A stretch of DNA of 64,000 nucleotides, from positions 1,984,001-2,048,000 of the forward strand of contig NW_026611618.1 in NCBI RefSeq assembly GCF_028009165.1. The letters are read 5' to 3'. The position numbers were made by a program, and so were the translations under genes. The notes beneath the pieces are model-generated. The model saw nothing but the letters and a program-made list of their open reading frames with translations, made no database searches and was not told the origin of the DNA. Origin of the DNA: Akanthomyces muscarius. Its lineage: Eukaryota > Ascomycota > Sordariomycetes > Hypocreales > Cordycipitaceae. Of this stretch, positions 42,805 to 54,233 are shown in pieces (position 1 is the first letter of the stretch; each line of letters starts with the position of its first letter).

Positions 42805-45800
42805 GCGACGAAGCTGTGTAGTACACCATGGAGGATATATCACAGAGCGGTGCAACGGACATGGTCAAATTTAAGATGCATAAGACAGCTTAATACCAAG
42901 TTATACAAATACATTGGCCACGTTTGACTCGCATATGATGGGCTGACAGCGCAATCCATAATTGAGGACTTGTTCCCACCCGTTTAACGTTTTGAGTGGA
43001 GGCCGTCGCATCGCACTACCGGCCTTGTAATAATGCAAATACAAAATGCATGCTATATTGGAAGAAAACCACCCCCCTTTATTATGGCGAGCCACGCTTT
43101 ATGGTACAAGCAGCTCGGAATATTACGTTGGTGAGCCGGCTCGGCAGAGCGGGTTTCTCTGGGAAGAAGGCCTGATCCTGGCAAGGGAGGGCTTGCCAAG
43201 ACATGAACTCAAATTCGTTCTAGACGTCTTCCTTTTTATTAGAAAAAAAAAAGTACAAGGCGGCCGCCGAGGGTTTCCACGAATTCCGCTTGAGAGGTAG
43301 GGGGGGCCAAAAGCCGATAGGCAGAGAATTCAGGGTTCTCACAGGGATGAATGAAAGGGTGGCTTTTCTTGTTTGGTCTACAGATGGCAAGGTTCTCCGT
43401 TCTCCATTCTAATAAGATGCTTCACAGGTTGACAGGCAACACAGGCAAAGAAAAAAGGGGCGGACCCCAGCGACAGAACTGAAAACTGAGTCAATCTAGG
43501 TGCGCTGTCAGTTGAGGGAATAAGGTTTGTTTGTGTCTCATTTCATTCGGGTTTGTCCGTCATCAAGCAAGAAACGTTGTTTCACCTTGTATTAATTGAG
43601 TTTGCGTTGTTGCCTCTGTTGTGATGGTTACGACAAGCTGGCATGAACTGGAACCAACGTGGCTCTGTTTTGCGCGCTGACGGGCATTGCGGGCAAAGAA
43701 TACCGCTTTAGGAATCGGCTTTTATACCACTTTCTTAGTTTCTTCATGGTATTCTTGGCGGTGCCGTCATCCTTGGAGCTTAGTTGCCCATCTATATTGC
43801 TATTGGCACCGGGCGGGCCTGGCGTTTCTCCCCCACACTTCATTTTAATATCCGGTTCTTTAAACGTGTCTGCTCGGTATAAGCGGTATTAAGGCCAGGG
43901 ATCGCTAGTGTTCCTGCAGGGCGAAAAATGGAATGCAAACAAAGACCGGGGTTTCTTTTGGAAAGGAAATGCAAAATGGCGTTCTCTTTCATCGTTGATG
44001 GAATCATGATTCCTTGCCCTACAGGATTTCCCGGGTCGGGATGACGTGGAAATCTGGCCATTGTGAGCGGCACATAGGTTTTCCGATTGATAACTCCTGA
44101 TCCAAGCAAAAGTGATGGGCAAGACACACCACCAGGCAAGGTTTTCACTTGCGAGGGCGGTGAACAAATTTTGGGCTTTCTTTTTTTGACAGATGGCTCC
44201 GGATCATGACGCCCGCTGCCGTCGAATGAGAACGGTAGGTAGCGTTTGGTTGTTGGGCTGGACCCCTGGACGCGGCAGGCGTGGGAGTGTCTGTCGGCCG
44301 AGTAGCAATTGCAGCGCAGCGCAATGGCCCGCTGCTAATGAAATAACGCAACGGCTGGGGATGCGCTTGGCCTGACTGAGCATATGTTGCCGTCCATACG
44401 AAGCCAAGTCTGGCTGTGCAGGTGTGAATATTACTCGTGCAGGTCGTGCTAGTGCCTTGGGCGTGATTAGGTCGTCCCTGTTGGGCGCGGATCGGCAGCT
44501 GGCAGGCGCTGTTTTCAGCAGCAACAAGACGCTGTAATCGTAATTGCACAGCCTGTTTGTGCCGTGATGCATTGGCCCTGTACTGGTAGGTAGTTAGTTA
44601 GCCTGCACCTTGTCCCTGTGTCCTGGCAGCTGGCAGATTCCTTTGACGGCCCGGCAGCACCAAATCTGGTCCACGGACAAACGCAATTGCCGAGAGCCCC
44701 TTTTCCTCCTTCACATACTGAGAGTACATTCTCTCTCTGGCCGCGATGGCCTCCATTTATCCCCTCCTGCACCACCAAAGGCAAACGTCTGCCGGCATAC
44801 GACCCTTGCCCGCTCCAAATGAACGAGTCTTGCCCGCAAGCTCCTGGGATGGGGCATTGGGCCAAAAATAAGACGAGCTAAAAAAACGAAGCCAATTCGC
44901 TAGCGCTTCTCCAGCGCCCGTCATTTCCCAGCGCGCGCCGCACGCTGCCAGCTGCCTCTTTTTTTGGTCCTTTCGCGACTCACCCCAAGAACGGCTTGCC
45001 CCGGTTTTATAGCGACCCGTGCTTTTGCTTTTTTTTTCTTTTCGTGCCTGGAGCTGGCCATTGTTCGAGACGGGAGGACAATGACTTGGTGTGGGTGAGT
45101 GGTCTCGTGCTGGACGTTGTGCCGTCTCGCCGCCAGTCCAGCGCTCTTTCTTTGGGGTCCGAATTCTCATCATTCTCGAGAAAGAGATTGCATGCTGTCG
45201 TCAATGATGGAAATCATCAATTGTTTCGAGCTGCTTGTTATGACGACAACAAGTGCATCGCGCGTTCCTTTGGAAGACCAGTCTCTGCGCGCTCTCTCGC
45301 AGATCTGGCCCACACGCCATATCCGCAAAACTCCGGACGATGGGTGTCTGGCTTGGCCACCCTGGGTCGGGCGCTGGACCACACGCAGGGACAAGCAAGG
45401 ACCTACCCGCTGGGTCTGATGATGGCTGGCTGGGCGTCGGCGGAACGAGCCTTCGTCTGTTCTTCTACTTTGGTTTCCAAGCTCCGCACCGCCTCTTCAA
45501 CTCGACCACAACGACTCTTGGCGTCAGCCTAATAAGACGCTCACCCGCCTCTGCCAGTCTGCCAGTACGCACAAGTGCGCAATGATAACCCGCGCCACCA
45601 GCTGGGACACCAAAGACGGCCGGACTCCCCTAAAGACTAACTAATACTGCCGCCATTTGCAGACCCGCCTGATCGGCCAGCCGCATATTCAACTTTGTAC
45701 GCTAAATTGCTGGTGGAGACTGCTCGCTCTTGTTGTCGGCCCTGTTCCTGACCCTTTTTCGAATTTCGCTGGCATCTCTGCTTGCACTCCTTTTCCTTCT

Positions 45801-46176
45801 TGCCGATGTCCTTTGATCTCTCATAACTGGCTTGATCCTGCCGCTTTTGTGCATCTGCAGTCCGCGCCGCTGCATACATCAACGCGCTCGCCATAGCGCC
45901 ACTGCAGACGGCGTTGGCGGTGACCACGACGTTGCATGTGCGCCACTCACTCACACGGCTTTGGGGCTGGATGATTCAGCCTTGACCCCTCCCCCAGAAC
46001 GACGACGCATTCTCGGCCGCGGCTCACTTCGCACGACATCAACCTCTACCAGATCCTGCGGCTTATGCTCTTCAACCTATACTCGACACCCGCCGTGCGA
46101 ACTCGCCTGTCGGCGTCGACCAACTTCTACTGGCCACGGCCGTCGCGCCTCCAAAGTTGCCCTTACTCTCGGCAGG
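42805..46176. other. 3.4-kb gene-free region; right part is leader of the next gene
   Basis: Many short ORFs, none convincing. From about 44.9 kb the + strand becomes pyrimidine-rich. An open frame continuous with the next gene begins at 45832. I see no repeats or RNA genes. Confidence 0.4.
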
Positions 46177-48807
46177 ATGGCTCGCTTTACTTTTGCAAAG
46201 GGTCGCAAGAAAACCCCCCCTCAGCTTGTCCTCGCGGAGCCTATGAGTAAAGCCCACAAGATTCTCGGCTCAACACCTGTTAGCATTGATTCTCCCAAAC
46301 CATGGGACGACGCCTCTTCGGGATTCAGTGGCGGCACCGGCAACAGCACCGCAACCAGCTATGCCAGCACGGAAGACGACTATTCAGATCACCATGTAGC
46401 AATCGCACCCTCAGAAGACGAATGGAGCAACAATGCAGATATGCTGCCTGCCATAATCGAGTCCAGAGGTCTCGACAGTGACAGCGACCGTGGTATGAGT
46501 GACATGTCCCACAGCCTGCGAAAGACGCAGTCCTCCTCTACTATCAGATCATGGTACGATAAATCGAAACAGCCTTTGCCTACTCTTCCTCAGACCTCTG
46601 CTCCTCCTATGGCGAATGGCGTACCATCCAAAATCCACAAGATGCTCGACCTGCAGAACAACCCAATTGGCCCCCAATTGAAGAAGAAGCCGCCAATGCT
46701 CGACTTTTCCAATCTTCGCAGTGCGTCTCGCTTGTCGCGCAAGGGCTCGCATGGTCAGCTGCGTACCGATGGAACTGTTTCAAACGAAATGGAAAGCTCC
46801 CTCAAGTCTCCCTCCATCATGTCTCTGATGACACCAACCGGCAAGCCTCGAAAGATTCAAAAGCGCAACACAAAGGACAACATGCTATCCCCAGCTCGTG
46901 AAGAAGGACAGCACCCACACACGACTGGTGCAAGACGCCGTGGAAGCTCAACGAAGGAGGTACCGTCTCTGTATGATCACTACGAGCAGATGAGTCTGCG
47001 GCAGATGATGCAAGAGGCAGAAACACAGGAAGGCGAGCCCCAAAATAGCGAGGAAATCAAGGATGAGGCTGAACAAGATGATGATGACGATGAGCCGGGG
47101 GCAGGACAAGATCTGCAATGGCTTCACGACGTCCTACCAACACCTTCACAAACTGCATTTATGACGGCATTGACTCCCGCGGCAGCTCGTGGCAGGTCCA
47201 ACAGCACAGCAAGCAAGGTCACCGCAAACACCAAGCGATCGAAGAATCTTGACAGAACTGACCTTCAAGAGACAAGCATGTTGATGCTATCGTCCGACTC
47301 AGAAGAAGACGACGAACCTGCGCCTTTGCCGCAGTCTCAGACCACCAGCCCGAGGCGCCGCCCGTCAACCTCTAGTGTCTCGCCTCGCACTGTATCACGC
47401 ACACAATCCTCCAGGGCTCCTTCACAAGCTTTAGACTATAGACCGATTCGCCACTCGAAAAGAACAAGCTTTGCACCTGCCAACACATACATTACCATCC
47501 CTAATAGCAGCAGGCTGAGCACCGATACTGCAATCCAGATTGGAATCGACTCAAGGTCAAGCACGCCGTATACCGACGCAGCATCATGCCGCACTTCTTT
47601 AATATCTGATATTTCGAGCGCTTCAGCTTTGCATCCCAGCAGTAACTACATCCAGGAAGCACGAGCGGTGACCATGCTGGCCGGGCGACGGCCCTCCCGC
47701 GTCGATTGTGGCGAAGAAGACAGTCCAGATACATCGTCACCCTCGACCAGCTTGCCTTCGGTTGGAAGAAGAGTTCCCAGTCTGGGACAGGCACATCCAG
47801 AGGAGCTCACGCCTCCTCTCAGTCCCACCTCTGTTGACTTCTATATCCGCTCTGCTAGATCTTCAATTGATGGTCCTGGTAGTCACAATCGCTACATGGC
47901 CGTCACTAGACAAGAGGAAATGTTGCTCTCTGCTTTGAGAAATAAGAAACAGCACAACAAAGAGCAGTCTGCCCAAATATCCTATCAGCCAACTCAGAGT
48001 TACGACATCGATGCAGCAGCTGAAAGAAGCATAACAGGAGAAAGGGAAGAAGAAAGCGAGAAAGAAAAAGACGAAGAAGAAGAAGGAGAAGAAAGTGAGG
48101 CCGACAGCATCTTGGAAACTGAAAATCTCGCAGCCGAAGCCATGTTTGATTTTGGGTTCCCTGCTCCGCCGACTGCGCGAAAGCAGTCATTTTTTGAGAA
48201 TGCCATTACCGCATCTGCCAGCATCAGTAGCTTTGCTTCTACAACGACAACCGATAGGCTTTCCGAGTCAAGCATCGCAGAGACTGAGAGTATGCTGGAC
48301 TCACGCCAGGCATCGCTGACACCTGCGCCAGCTCAGATGACCCTCAAGAGCATTTTGAAGAAGCCGGCTTTTGATCGCGAAGAGCCGGAGCAACAGGAGG
48401 TTATTTTGTACCTGGATGATGCTGAGCCAAGCCCAGATATGACAGACTTCTCAGAGTTTGGATATCTCGATATGCCGTCCTTGCAGAACGAACACCCTGG
48501 AGCCTCTCTGGACTCGAGCTCGCCCATTGGCGACACAATAATGCAAGCATCTTCGTCCTCCTCCAAGGCGACTTTGGACAGCAAACGCGTGGACCGTGCC
48601 TACCCCTACGCAATGGCCTCCGTCCCGGAAGATGGCGAACTGGAGTATGACGACGACGGCATTCCGCGACCAGACAGCCCCGTCTCCCCTGACGCTTTCC
48701 CTGCCGTGCCACAAATACGAACCACGTTGAGCAGCATGGCCCGCCTGAGCGCGGTTGGCTCATCCCCGATGATGGCTGAACCTGGGTGGTGGGGCGACGA
48801 CGACTAA
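46177..48807 (+). CDS. Large disordered fungal protein of unknown function
   Basis: A single exon of 876 aa from ATG 46177 (MARFTFAKGRKKTPPQ). The frame is open from 45832, but the upstream part has a different composition. The protein is rich in Ser, Pro, Asp and Glu, with no globular domain I recognise. It has S/T-P sites throughout (possible CDK/MAPK sites), an acidic run near residue 310 (EQDDDDDEPGAG), a charged E/K stretch near 630, and short conserved-looking linear motifs: SLYDHYEQMSLRQMM, MAVTRQEEMLLSALRNKK and MTLKSILKKPAF. The RQEEMLLSALRxK motif is one I associate with uncharacterised fungal proteins. It is likely a cytosolic or nuclear scaffold; function is not assigned. Confidence 0.8.
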   Translation: MARFTFAKGRKKTPPQLVLAEPMSKAHKILGSTPVSIDSPKPWDDASSGFSGGTGNSTATSYASTEDDYSDHHVAIAPSEDEWSNNADMLPAIIESRGLDSDSDRGMSDMSHSLRKTQSSSTIRSWYDKSKQPLPTLPQTSAPPMANGVPSKIHKMLDLQNNPIGPQLKKKPPMLDFSNLRSASRLSRKGSHGQLRTDGTVSNEMESSLKSPSIMSLMTPTGKPRKIQKRNTKDNMLSPAREEGQHPHTTGARRRGSSTKEVPSLYDHYEQMSLRQMMQEAETQEGEPQNSEEIKDEAEQDDDDDEPGAGQDLQWLHDVLPTPSQTAFMTALTPAAARGRSNSTASKVTANTKRSKNLDRTDLQETSMLMLSSDSEEDDEPAPLPQSQTTSPRRRPSTSSVSPRTVSRTQSSRAPSQALDYRPIRHSKRTSFAPANTYITIPNSSRLSTDTAIQIGIDSRSSTPYTDAASCRTSLISDISSASALHPSSNYIQEARAVTMLAGRRPSRVDCGEEDSPDTSSPSTSLPSVGRRVPSLGQAHPEELTPPLSPTSVDFYIRSARSSIDGPGSHNRYMAVTRQEEMLLSALRNKKQHNKEQSAQISYQPTQSYDIDAAAERSITGEREEESEKEKDEEEEGEESEADSILETENLAAEAMFDFGFPAPPTARKQSFFENAITASASISSFASTTTTDRLSESSIAETESMLDSRQASLTPAPAQMTLKSILKKPAFDREEPEQQEVILYLDDAEPSPDMTDFSEFGYLDMPSLQNEHPGASLDSSSPIGDTIMQASSSSSKATLDSKRVDRAYPYAMASVPEDGELEYDDDGIPRPDSPVSPDAFPAVPQIRTTLSSMARLSAVGSSPMMAEPGWWGDDD

Positions 48808-49417
48808 GCCAACCATTCTCGGTCTTCTTTTATATATTACTGGTACATATTCCACGACTATACGACATTTCATGATGGGCTCGGACATAGACATCCCGAA
48901 GCTTTCTTTATGGATACCTTTGCACACGTACGTTTGTCTCTACAGCCTTCGTGGATAGTGGCGCTGCACAATTCGCCACATCAATCGTTTTACTCTTTTC
49001 TTTGTTTTGCGTGCGAAAACAACGAAACTCGCGACAGGGTCCTGTGTGGCCTGATGATACCCGCCTTGTCATCTTTTGCGACGCCGGTTATTGCATTGCT
49101 TTAATTTTAGTAGCGAACCATTTACTATTGTCAAATAATATTAATATCGACTGGCTAATTGGTCAAGTTCGACCCCTAAATTTTGACGACTTTGAACAAG
49201 TACTTGTACAAGTGAGCACCTGATGAGATCGTCGTGGTGAACTAGCGGGGTGGGCATCTTACTAGGGTCCGAACTGGCGGGCATTCGACGCGACCGGGTC
49301 TTACATGTACGCGTCGAGATCAACATTTGAAGTTGCAAGCATGGCGGGAAATATCTGTCCGACGTGAAACGGCTTTTTGTACAAGAATTACATGTATTGG
49401 CTAACGTATCACCGGCA
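48808..49417. promoter_or_regulatory. Promoter region of the Mps1-like kinase gene
   Basis: 610 bp between co-directional genes, AT-rich on the left. It holds the ACGCGT box at 49309. Confidence 0.45.
49309..49314. promoter_or_regulatory. MCB box (ACGCGT) upstream of the Mps1-like kinase gene
   Basis: ACGCGTCGA lies 104 bp upstream of ATG 49418. The same nine bases occur at the box before the Fta1-like gene. A related CGACGCGA sits 15 bp farther upstream. Confidence 0.4.
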
Positions 49418-51159
49418 ATGGAAGACTGGGCGCACTACAGCTCCGACGACGAGCCGTCGATCCCTCACTTCCAGCTCAACGCGGTCACCGAGGCGCTCCT
49501 TGCCGAACTCGACCCTACGGCCACCGCGACACAGAGTGAGCGCGCTGTCCATCGGCGGCGAGCCGTTTCAAGCCATCATGAGAAGCAGTCGCAGAGAAAA
49601 GCATCGCCGGGCGTGAGGAGTGGTGGCAAGGACGCACCGCTCGTAGGGGGCGACTCGGTAGCACTGGGACCGGGGTTTGTGGCGATGGGGAGGCCGCCGA
49701 GGAGACCGAGGAAGCAACCCGACTCTGAACTGGATGAGGCTGCTTTTTGGATCAGAGAGGAGGTTGATAAAGGTGGCTGTGAAGCGGCGGGAGGTGGGAC
49801 GGCCCATTGCCGCGGAAATGACGGCGCCTGTTACCATCCGGAGACCAGGCCGCTCCGTCGCGAGAATAGTCCAAAGCGATCTACACCAGAGATGGAGTCT
49901 TTGAGGACAAGAGCATCTGAAATACCGGTGCGCAGGGTTCTAATATCGCCCCCGAGACATATCGGTCGCTCGCCGCCCAAACACTCACATCCCTCCCACA
50001 AGCGACTTCCGCAGGTGCAGATGATAGCAGACGAACCGCAACCGGATCCGGCGGCGCCATTAGAGAAGCAAGCAGGGACAGCGCCTGTCAGGCACCGAAA
50101 GGTGGTCATCAACGGCATTTCCTACAGAATCCTCAAGAAGCTAGGCCGAGGCGGCAGCGGCCGCGTCTACGAGGTCATGGCGCCAGACGCGCAGACCTGG
50201 GCGTTCAAGGCGATTCCGCTCGCGGCCCTGGACAGCCATGCCAAGCGCCAGATTGAAAACGAAGTTGCTCTGCTGCAGGGTCTGCGCACGACGGAGCGAG
50301 TGGCTCTTTTGCAGGACTGGTGCGTGGACGAGGCCAAGAATGCCATTCACATTGTAAATTTTTCCCACCCCCAAAGGATGATGTGATTTTTTTCTGACAA
50401 AGTTACATGGGCAAAAAGGTTATGGAGCTGGGACAGATTGACTTGGAAACCATCATCAAGAATCAGCTGGAGCGCGATGAGAAGCTCGACCCCGTCTTTG
50501 TCGGGTACTACTGGCGCGAGATGCTGCGCTGCGTCGCCGCGCTTCACAGCCATGAGATCGTGCACGCGGATATCAAGCCGGCGAATTTCGTCCTGGTCCG
50601 GGGCGTGCTCAAGATTGTCGACTTTGGCATCGCGCACGGCCTGCCCGACGACACGGTCAACGTGTACCTCGAGCACCGGGCCGGCACGCCCAGCTACATG
50701 GCACCCGAGACGCTGCACGTTCTTGGCAGCAGCAGCAGAAGCAGCAGTCGCGTCGTGCGTTTTGGGAAGCCAAGCGATATATGGAGCTTGGGGTGTGTGC
50801 TGCACCTCTTGGTGTACGGACAGACGCCGTTTGCGCATGTTCGCGGCCTGGTGGCGAAGATGAGTGCCATTGCGGGCGTGACAGCGGCGGTGACAACGGA
50901 TGAGCTGGGACTGGGTGGGGTGGAGGTGCCGGGAGCGTTGAGGAGGACGATGGGCATGTGTTTGGAGAGGGACCCGGGAAGGAGGCCGACGGCGGAGGGG
51001 CTGCTAGCGAGGAGCGGCGGGGATGGGCTGGTGAGGGAGGGGCATGTGGGAAGCATGGTGGTGGATGAGGTGATGGCGAGGATGGCGATGGAGGGGGTGA
51101 AGAGGGAGGAACTGGATCTGTGGTTGGCGGAGGCGATGGAGGAGGTTGGGCTGGGGTGA
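49418..51159 (+). CDS. MPS1: Mps1/TTK-family dual-specificity kinase (spindle checkpoint, spindle-pole duplication)
   Basis: Exons 49418-50353 and 50419-51159 give 558 aa; the intron is GTAAAT..AAAAAG. The kinase domain begins near residue 235 with YRILKKLGRGGSGRVYEVMA. AFKAIPL supplies the ATP lysine and NEVALLQGL the helix-C Glu. The junction VMELGQIDLETIIKNQL is a strong Mps1/TTK signature. The catalytic loop is HADIKPANF, followed by IVDFGIA and PSYMAPETL. Mps1 phosphorylates kinetochore KNL1 and checkpoint proteins. The N-terminal region is about 230 residues, basic, S/T/P-rich and disordered, shorter than in many fungal Mps1 proteins, so an upstream exon cannot be excluded. The catalytic loop has Ala-Asp in place of the more usual Ser/Arg-Asp. 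An MCB box lies upstream. Confidence 0.9.
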
Positions 51160-54100
51160 GTTGAATAAATGTGATATGCCTGTAAAGATGTGTTTCTTGT
51201 ATTGTGCTCTTGGTGTATGACTGGCTGCGTATGAAAGTCACCGACGGCTGGCCGATGCCAAACCTGCGACACGAAACCTCCTTCCTTTTGCAAGACATCA
51301 GGCACCAGTAGTGACACTACGCCGTCGTTCCGCCCAGAGCGTTCATCGGCACGAGCGTGTAATCCTGCCGAGTGTCCCCCCCTCGGCCAGCTGTACACCG
51401 TACACACAGGCCGTCTCCTGACGCCATCGCCATCGCAATCGAAGAGTAACTTGTATGGGGAATTTATACCTTTGGCATGTGATAAATTGACGTCAGTCTA
51501 TCACGATTCGTGATATGGCGCCTGGGCAGGGAGGGATTGGGTCTGTCATTCAGGCGCGGACCGTGAGTTATCGACGGTCCTCCGGGACGGCGATACGTTG
51601 GATGGATCGGATTTTTGGCCTTGGCAACTAGCACGCGCGCTCCAGGCCCATCTCGGCGGATTCGTCGGATTCGATACGTCACTGCGTCGGCGATACGTCC
51701 CATCTGCCAGAGCGGCTGATCCAGGAGCTTGAAGCGTCGCGGAAGAGACGGTGCAGTTCTGCGGCCTGTGATAGTGGATCGGGCCGGCAATGCAGGAAGT
51801 CGTCAATGTGTTGATTGAGGAGAAACAGTAATAAGCTTGGCTCTCTTAAATGCTGGGCTCACGAATGGGGACTTGCGCGACCAATTCCTTGTGGTTCATC
51901 TTGTACTGCATCAAAAGAACCAATCTGCGTATAAGAAAGCCGTTTCTTTTTTAGTCAAAACAATGGCAATAGCACCTTGATGCGTTTTTAATAGCGATTA
52001 ACAGATTTTCTCCTGCTCGAACTCCCAAATGATGGGTTTCACAGATTGTAGTTGGCGGCCACCTCGTCCGACGGACCCCAATAGACGGATTCTGTTGTTG
52101 ACCCGACTACGCGATGCGCACGCGGCGCTCACCCATACAGAACGCGCGGCTAGTTGTATCTCCTCTGACGGTGTCCCGTTAATCGTGGCTACAGACAGAA
52201 GATTCGCGAGCACTTCCCCGTGCAAGCGACCCAACGCCACAACCGAGAGGTGTTGCCTTCACATGCTAATTTTTGGAAACCTTGGCCCAGCCAATAATGT
52301 CTCGCCTACTCGCGAGAACGCTTGAACATTAAAAACCGGAACTGATTAGATGATGGAACGGGGGGGGGGGGGGGTTTTCGCGGATAGAATCAAGAAACGT
52401 TGACCAGCAGATGGCCGCTGACTTACACGGCGAACGGCCCTTCAGAATAAGCGGATTTTCAACATCTCAACAGTTTTGGGTCCCGTCAATGCGGATGCTG
52501 TCGCAATCACATGCAAAATAAACAGGGTAGATGCTCTTGAGCATTGTTTCAGGAAAGACCTGTCCAGCGCACATTGGCATGGAGCTCAACCTGCCGCCCT
52601 GCATCTTTGAGCATAGCAACTCTGCCTGTTTCGGCTTTTAACGCTGTCAATTCCTGCCGCGTCGACGCCCGTAGTAACAACACGCAACTAGCACAGCTGA
52701 GCCTCGACGATCGCCGCGCGAGCATCCGCTTGTCCATCATGGGGTAGCTGGTTCAGTCAGTGCGGCCACTGCATCTTCAGACGACGGGCTGCCCTGGCTC
52801 CGTGTGGGTCCTGAAATGATTCGATATATTCTAGGGCCGGTCGCATCGAGCGCGAGAGCACATTTGGCACACTGCCCCCTGTCTGGTGAAAACCGCTCCA
52901 ATAGCTGTCGCGGGATTTGCATGATGGATGAGACGTGGCACCCCCATGATCCTGTTGACCAGCCCTTGTGTTGCGAAGTTTTGCTTGGAACCCAGAAGCG
53001 GATGCCAGCTTTGTTCCGGCCTTCCGCTAGTTAGCGTCGTACCTTCGTGTGTGATGAGATGGACGGCTCTGCTGCAGCACGCTAGATCGGCAGTTGGGGT
53101 AGACAAGGGTGCGGGTTGCAGTGCTGCGAGACAACTCTCCCCACAATGTGTCAGAGCGGGCGCCATGACTGGCCCTGACAGCTACAAGACAGGCAGCACA
53201 TTTTAATATCGAGTGTTTCGATTGTGCGTCGCGGCGTCTTCAGGGTGTCACATTGGGCCATCCCGGTCTTTTTAGTATGGGCTGAACTACTGACCCCGGA
53301 CAATTGGAGATGGAAGAGGGGCAGCCTGCTGAAAGGAAGAAACGCAAAAGCAGGGTTGATCTTGTGATACAAGCAGCTATAATTAACACAATGCTGTTTT
53401 TGATCGTGTCATCAGAAGGGCGGCGTGTTATGGCTGTGTTGAACTGCACCCAGCTAGCCCTCGCATTGCACATTGAGATGCGTACAAGATCTTGCTTGAA
53501 TAATAATGTAGACTAACTAGTGACTGAGACAAGCATATCAGTCCTCCGCCAACAAAAGAAATCACAGCGCTACCTCCTGCTAGCTCCCAGCTAACTGACT
53601 CCTCCTGCTGCGAAGCGTTCTTCCCTACCAGTCACCAGTTTGCCAGCCCAATCCCGCCTGCTGCACAGAGCTTTGCCAATGCTAGGTCAGCCAATTACTG
53701 CATGATCGGCTGACCGTCCGCCAACTGGCCATTGGCTTCAAGCCCACACCCACCAGCATGCCAGTTCCAGTCTGGGGCCGCCCAGGAAAATGGACGGGTG
53801 GTGGGCCACTTCACATGCTGGGCGCAGAAACCGCTACCCATTTGCAGCCCATGGAGCAACCCGGTGGGCTGGCACTAGGCCCGAATAATTACAATTGGCT
53901 TGGTCCTCTGTCGCCAGAATGGCAGGGCATTGGAGAAGCAAGTGGCAAGACAAGCGCCACCCTTTTGAGTTCCCCCGCCGCACGTTGGAGCTGTCGGCGG
54001 TTTCCAGGCTGGCTGCTTGATTCACTTTGTTTGCAGGGGAAGCTCGAAGCGATGACGAGGATGTGCCCCCCGTCCCCGGTCTAAGCTTGAAACAGCTGTT

Positions 54101-54233
54101 GGGCTGCTCTGGACCAGGACCGTTTTTTTAAAAGGGCTTCCCCTCGCTCGGAGCTGCGGAACTCTTGTCATTGCATTATCTTTGTGCAAGGCAGACAAGA
54201 CTGATTATTGTATTTGACAAAAGCCTGCCAAAA
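51160..54233. other. 3.1-kb gene-free region with a poly-G tract
   Basis: It lies between co-directional genes. It contains 15 consecutive G at 52360-52374 and only short ORFs without domains or consistent splice patterns. The P450 promoter is at the right end. Confidence 0.4.
52360..52374 (+). repeat. Poly-G homopolymer (15 nt)
   Basis: 15 consecutive G residues in gene-free DNA. Confidence 0.95.

Noticed and set aside
44996..45585. Overlapping + strand frames of 106-178 codons upstream of the large disordered gene
   Set aside because: They overlap each other in all frames with no domain; the region looks like a long pyrimidine-rich leader.
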